Positions 5,807-6,713 of a stretch of 6,713 nucleotides of DNA are shown piece after piece. Position 1 is the first letter of the stretch, and each line of letters opens with the position of its first letter. Both the position numbers and the translations under genes were made by a program. This DNA comes from Erysipelotrichaceae bacterium (GTDB taxonomy: Bacteria > Bacillota_I > Bacilli_A > Erysipelotrichales > Erysipelotrichaceae): assembly GCA_019415435.1 (NCBI GenBank), contig DXZE01000065.1, forward strand, positions 1 through 6,713, written 5' to 3'. The notes beneath the pieces were generated by a model. That model was not told the DNA's origin. It saw only the letters and a list, made by a program, of their open reading frames with translations, and made no database searches.

Positions 5807-5914
5807 ATGACAATCAAAGCTGAAAACGTATCACTTACTGAAGCAGAGGATAACTTAAAAATAAATATTAACTCTGTGATAGGAAATTGCGGCAGTGGTT
5901 GTATTGGCTTCTAA
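5807..5914 (+). CDS. Putative RiPP precursor peptide with a C-terminal CGSGC core
   Basis: This 35-residue peptide has an ideal ribosome binding site, AAAGGAGG (5791-5798), 8 bases before the ATG. The N-terminal part, about residues 1-22, is polar and acidic (MTIKAENVSLTEAEDNLKIN) and looks like a leader that a maturase would bind. The end, residues 27-35, is NCGSGCIGF, with Cys28 and Cys32 separated by three small residues. A cysteine-containing, Gly/Ser-rich short core directly upstream of a radical SAM gene is the hallmark of thioether-bridged RiPPs (sactipeptides, ranthipeptides and relatives). The exact class is not recognised. A disulfide or other crosslink remains possible. A hairpin directly follows, and the maturase gene starts 134 bases after the stop. 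No protease or exporter is visible in the window. Confidence 0.75.
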   Translation: MTIKAENVSLTEAEDNLKININSVIGNCGSGCIGF

Positions 5915-5917
5915 ATG

Positions 5918-5952
5918 ATAAAGGAATACTCCCAACAGGTGTATTCCTTTAT
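5918..5952 (+). terminator. Hairpin between precursor and maturase (partial terminator)
   Basis: ATAAAGGAATAC (5918-5929) and GTATTCCTTTAT (5941-5952) make a perfect 12-bp stem with an 11-base loop, only 3 bases after the precursor stop. The following T-rich tract is interrupted (TTAGTTGTTTT). This fits an attenuator that yields much precursor mRNA and less maturase mRNA. It may also protect the precursor mRNA 3' end. Confidence 0.75.
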
Positions 5953-5998
5953 TAGTTGTTTTACGCTGAACAATGTAAGAGGCATTTGCTTCTGGAGT

Positions 5999-6026
5999 TT
6001 GACTTTACTTGTTACGAAATAATACT
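5999..6026 (+). promoter_or_regulatory. Possible second promoter for the radical SAM gene
   Basis: TTGACT (5999-6004) and AATACT (6021-6026) are 16 bases apart; reading TAATAC (6020-6025) gives 15. The position would give a leader of about 16 bases before the start at 6049. It could give the maturase a supply independent of read-through from the precursor. Confidence 0.4.
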
Positions 6027-6048
6027 GAATTAACTTTTAGGTATGCTA

Positions 6049-6675
6049 ATGAATAATGAGAGATTTACATCACACAATTTGCATGTGATGATTTCTATGG
6101 TTAAAAATCATGCATTTTTATATGATGCTCCAACTAATACGGTTTTAAAGATTAATGTTAATGATGCAGTTCATATAGCTAATTGGCAACAAGATGGATG
6201 TGATAAGAAAAGTGAAATTTTCATTGCTTTGCTAAAACTATTAGGAGAAGAAACCGCACCAGAACCGTTTCATTCTAATTGGAAAGAATCTGGAAAATTA
6301 TCAAAGCTAACTTTTATTGTGAGCACAAGGTGTAATTTAGCATGTAAATATTGTTACGCAAATGAAGGAAAGTATGATGGATACCAACCTGCGGACATGA
6401 CGATCAAAGATGCACAGGATTTTTTGGATATCCTTGTTTCACAAGGCGTTAATGATATTGAAAATGTCATGTTTTTTGGCGGAGAACCATTAATAAATAT
6501 TGAAACTATTGATGCTATCTGTAGAAAATTCTCAGAGCTCCATGAGAAGAACTCGCTAAAAAAGATCCCTCAATATTTTACAATTTCAAATTTAACAATT
6601 TATAGTCAGAAAATAAAAACTATACTTAATAAATATGATATTCATGTCACGGCTAGTATGTTATGCCTCTCATGA
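6049..6675 (+). pseudogene. Radical SAM peptide maturase, truncated by the edge repeat
   Basis: A radical SAM enzyme that likely modifies the small peptide encoded upstream. I prefer the ATG at 6049 to the one at 6043, since AGG (6039-6041) is 7 bases from the former and only 1 from the latter; the site is weak either way. Residues 1-85 are an N-terminal domain (HAFLYDAPTNTVLKINVND), likely for leader recognition. The 4Fe-4S motif is C95-x3-C99-x2-C102 (TRCNLACKYCYANEG), and FFGGEP at 142-147 contributes SAM binding. Native sequence stops at about residue 203. The last residues, MLCLS, and the TGA come from the repeat at 6659. Full-length maturases of this kind run to about 400-480 residues with a SPASM or twitch domain, absent here. 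Whether the rest survives beyond the window cannot be seen. Confidence 0.9.
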
Positions 6676-6713
6676 AATGACCATACGCAGATCAGATTGA
6701 TTGTCACTGATCT
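6659..6713. repeat. Edge inverted repeat, right copy
   Basis: Bases 6659-6711 are the exact reverse complement of 1-53, and two more bases follow. The repeat begins in the middle of the radical SAM gene and supplies an in-frame TGA (6673-6675). It is likely the end of an insertion sequence whose body lies outside the window. Confidence 0.85.

Noticed and set aside
1..6713. One insertion-sequence copy on a small circle made from this window
   Set aside because: If both edges flanked a single copy, the bases next to the repeat should show a target duplication. CGGCTAGTA on the right and GACAAACTC on the left do not match, and the radical SAM frame does not resume at the left edge.
1..6713. CRISPR array, tRNA or rRNA genes
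   Set aside because: No regularly spaced direct repeats, no cloverleaf-like segments and no rRNA-like conserved stretches were seen on either strand.

Overview
The window is low-GC, AT-rich DNA with strong AAAGGAGG-type ribosome binding sites, IS66 and IS110/IS1111 elements, and a radical-SAM peptide locus. This suggests a Bacillota (Firmicutes) bacterium, plausibly gut-associated. That is an inference from style; no marker gene is present. The content is accessory: two small peptide loci that look like secreted or modified peptides, separated by nested insertion sequences and bounded at both window edges by the same repeat.

Layout, left to right. Bases 1-53 are an exact inverted copy of 6659-6711. 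This repeat cuts a short minus-strand gene at the left edge and a radical SAM gene at the right edge. Bases 268-693 are AT-rich with no convincing gene. At 694-1179 lies a 161-residue exported protein with a signal peptide, a hydrophobic Gly-rich segment and two C-terminal cysteines. Its stop overlaps the start (ATGA) of a 28-residue one-helix membrane peptide. That peptide is cut at its C-terminus by an IS110-family (IS1111-like) element spanning about 1256-5409. The IS110 transposase (minus strand) is itself split by a complete 2503-bp IS66-family element (2290-4792) carrying tnpA, tnpB and tnpC, with 11-bp perfect terminal repeats and an 8-bp target duplication, GTAGTTTT. Removing the IS66 element and one duplication restores an uninterrupted 375-residue transposase frame.

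Right of the IS110 element are a 12-bp-stem hairpin terminator (5466-5509) and a decayed minus-strand gene remnant (5517-5737). Then comes the most interesting locus. A 35-residue peptide (5807-5914) ending in NCGSGCIGF has an extended -10 promoter and a perfect ribosome binding site, and is followed by a hairpin. Downstream is a radical SAM enzyme (6049 on) with the CxxxCxxC cluster motif. This is the classic layout of a RiPP precursor and its radical-SAM maturase, most likely a thioether-forming one. The maturase lacks its C-terminal half, where a SPASM/auxiliary-cluster domain would normally lie, because the edge repeat interrupts it.

Taken together, an ancestral peptide region (an exported peptide plus membrane-peptide operon, and a separate precursor/maturase locus) appears to have been broken by at least three insertions: IS110, then IS66 inside it, and an unidentified repeat at both edges.
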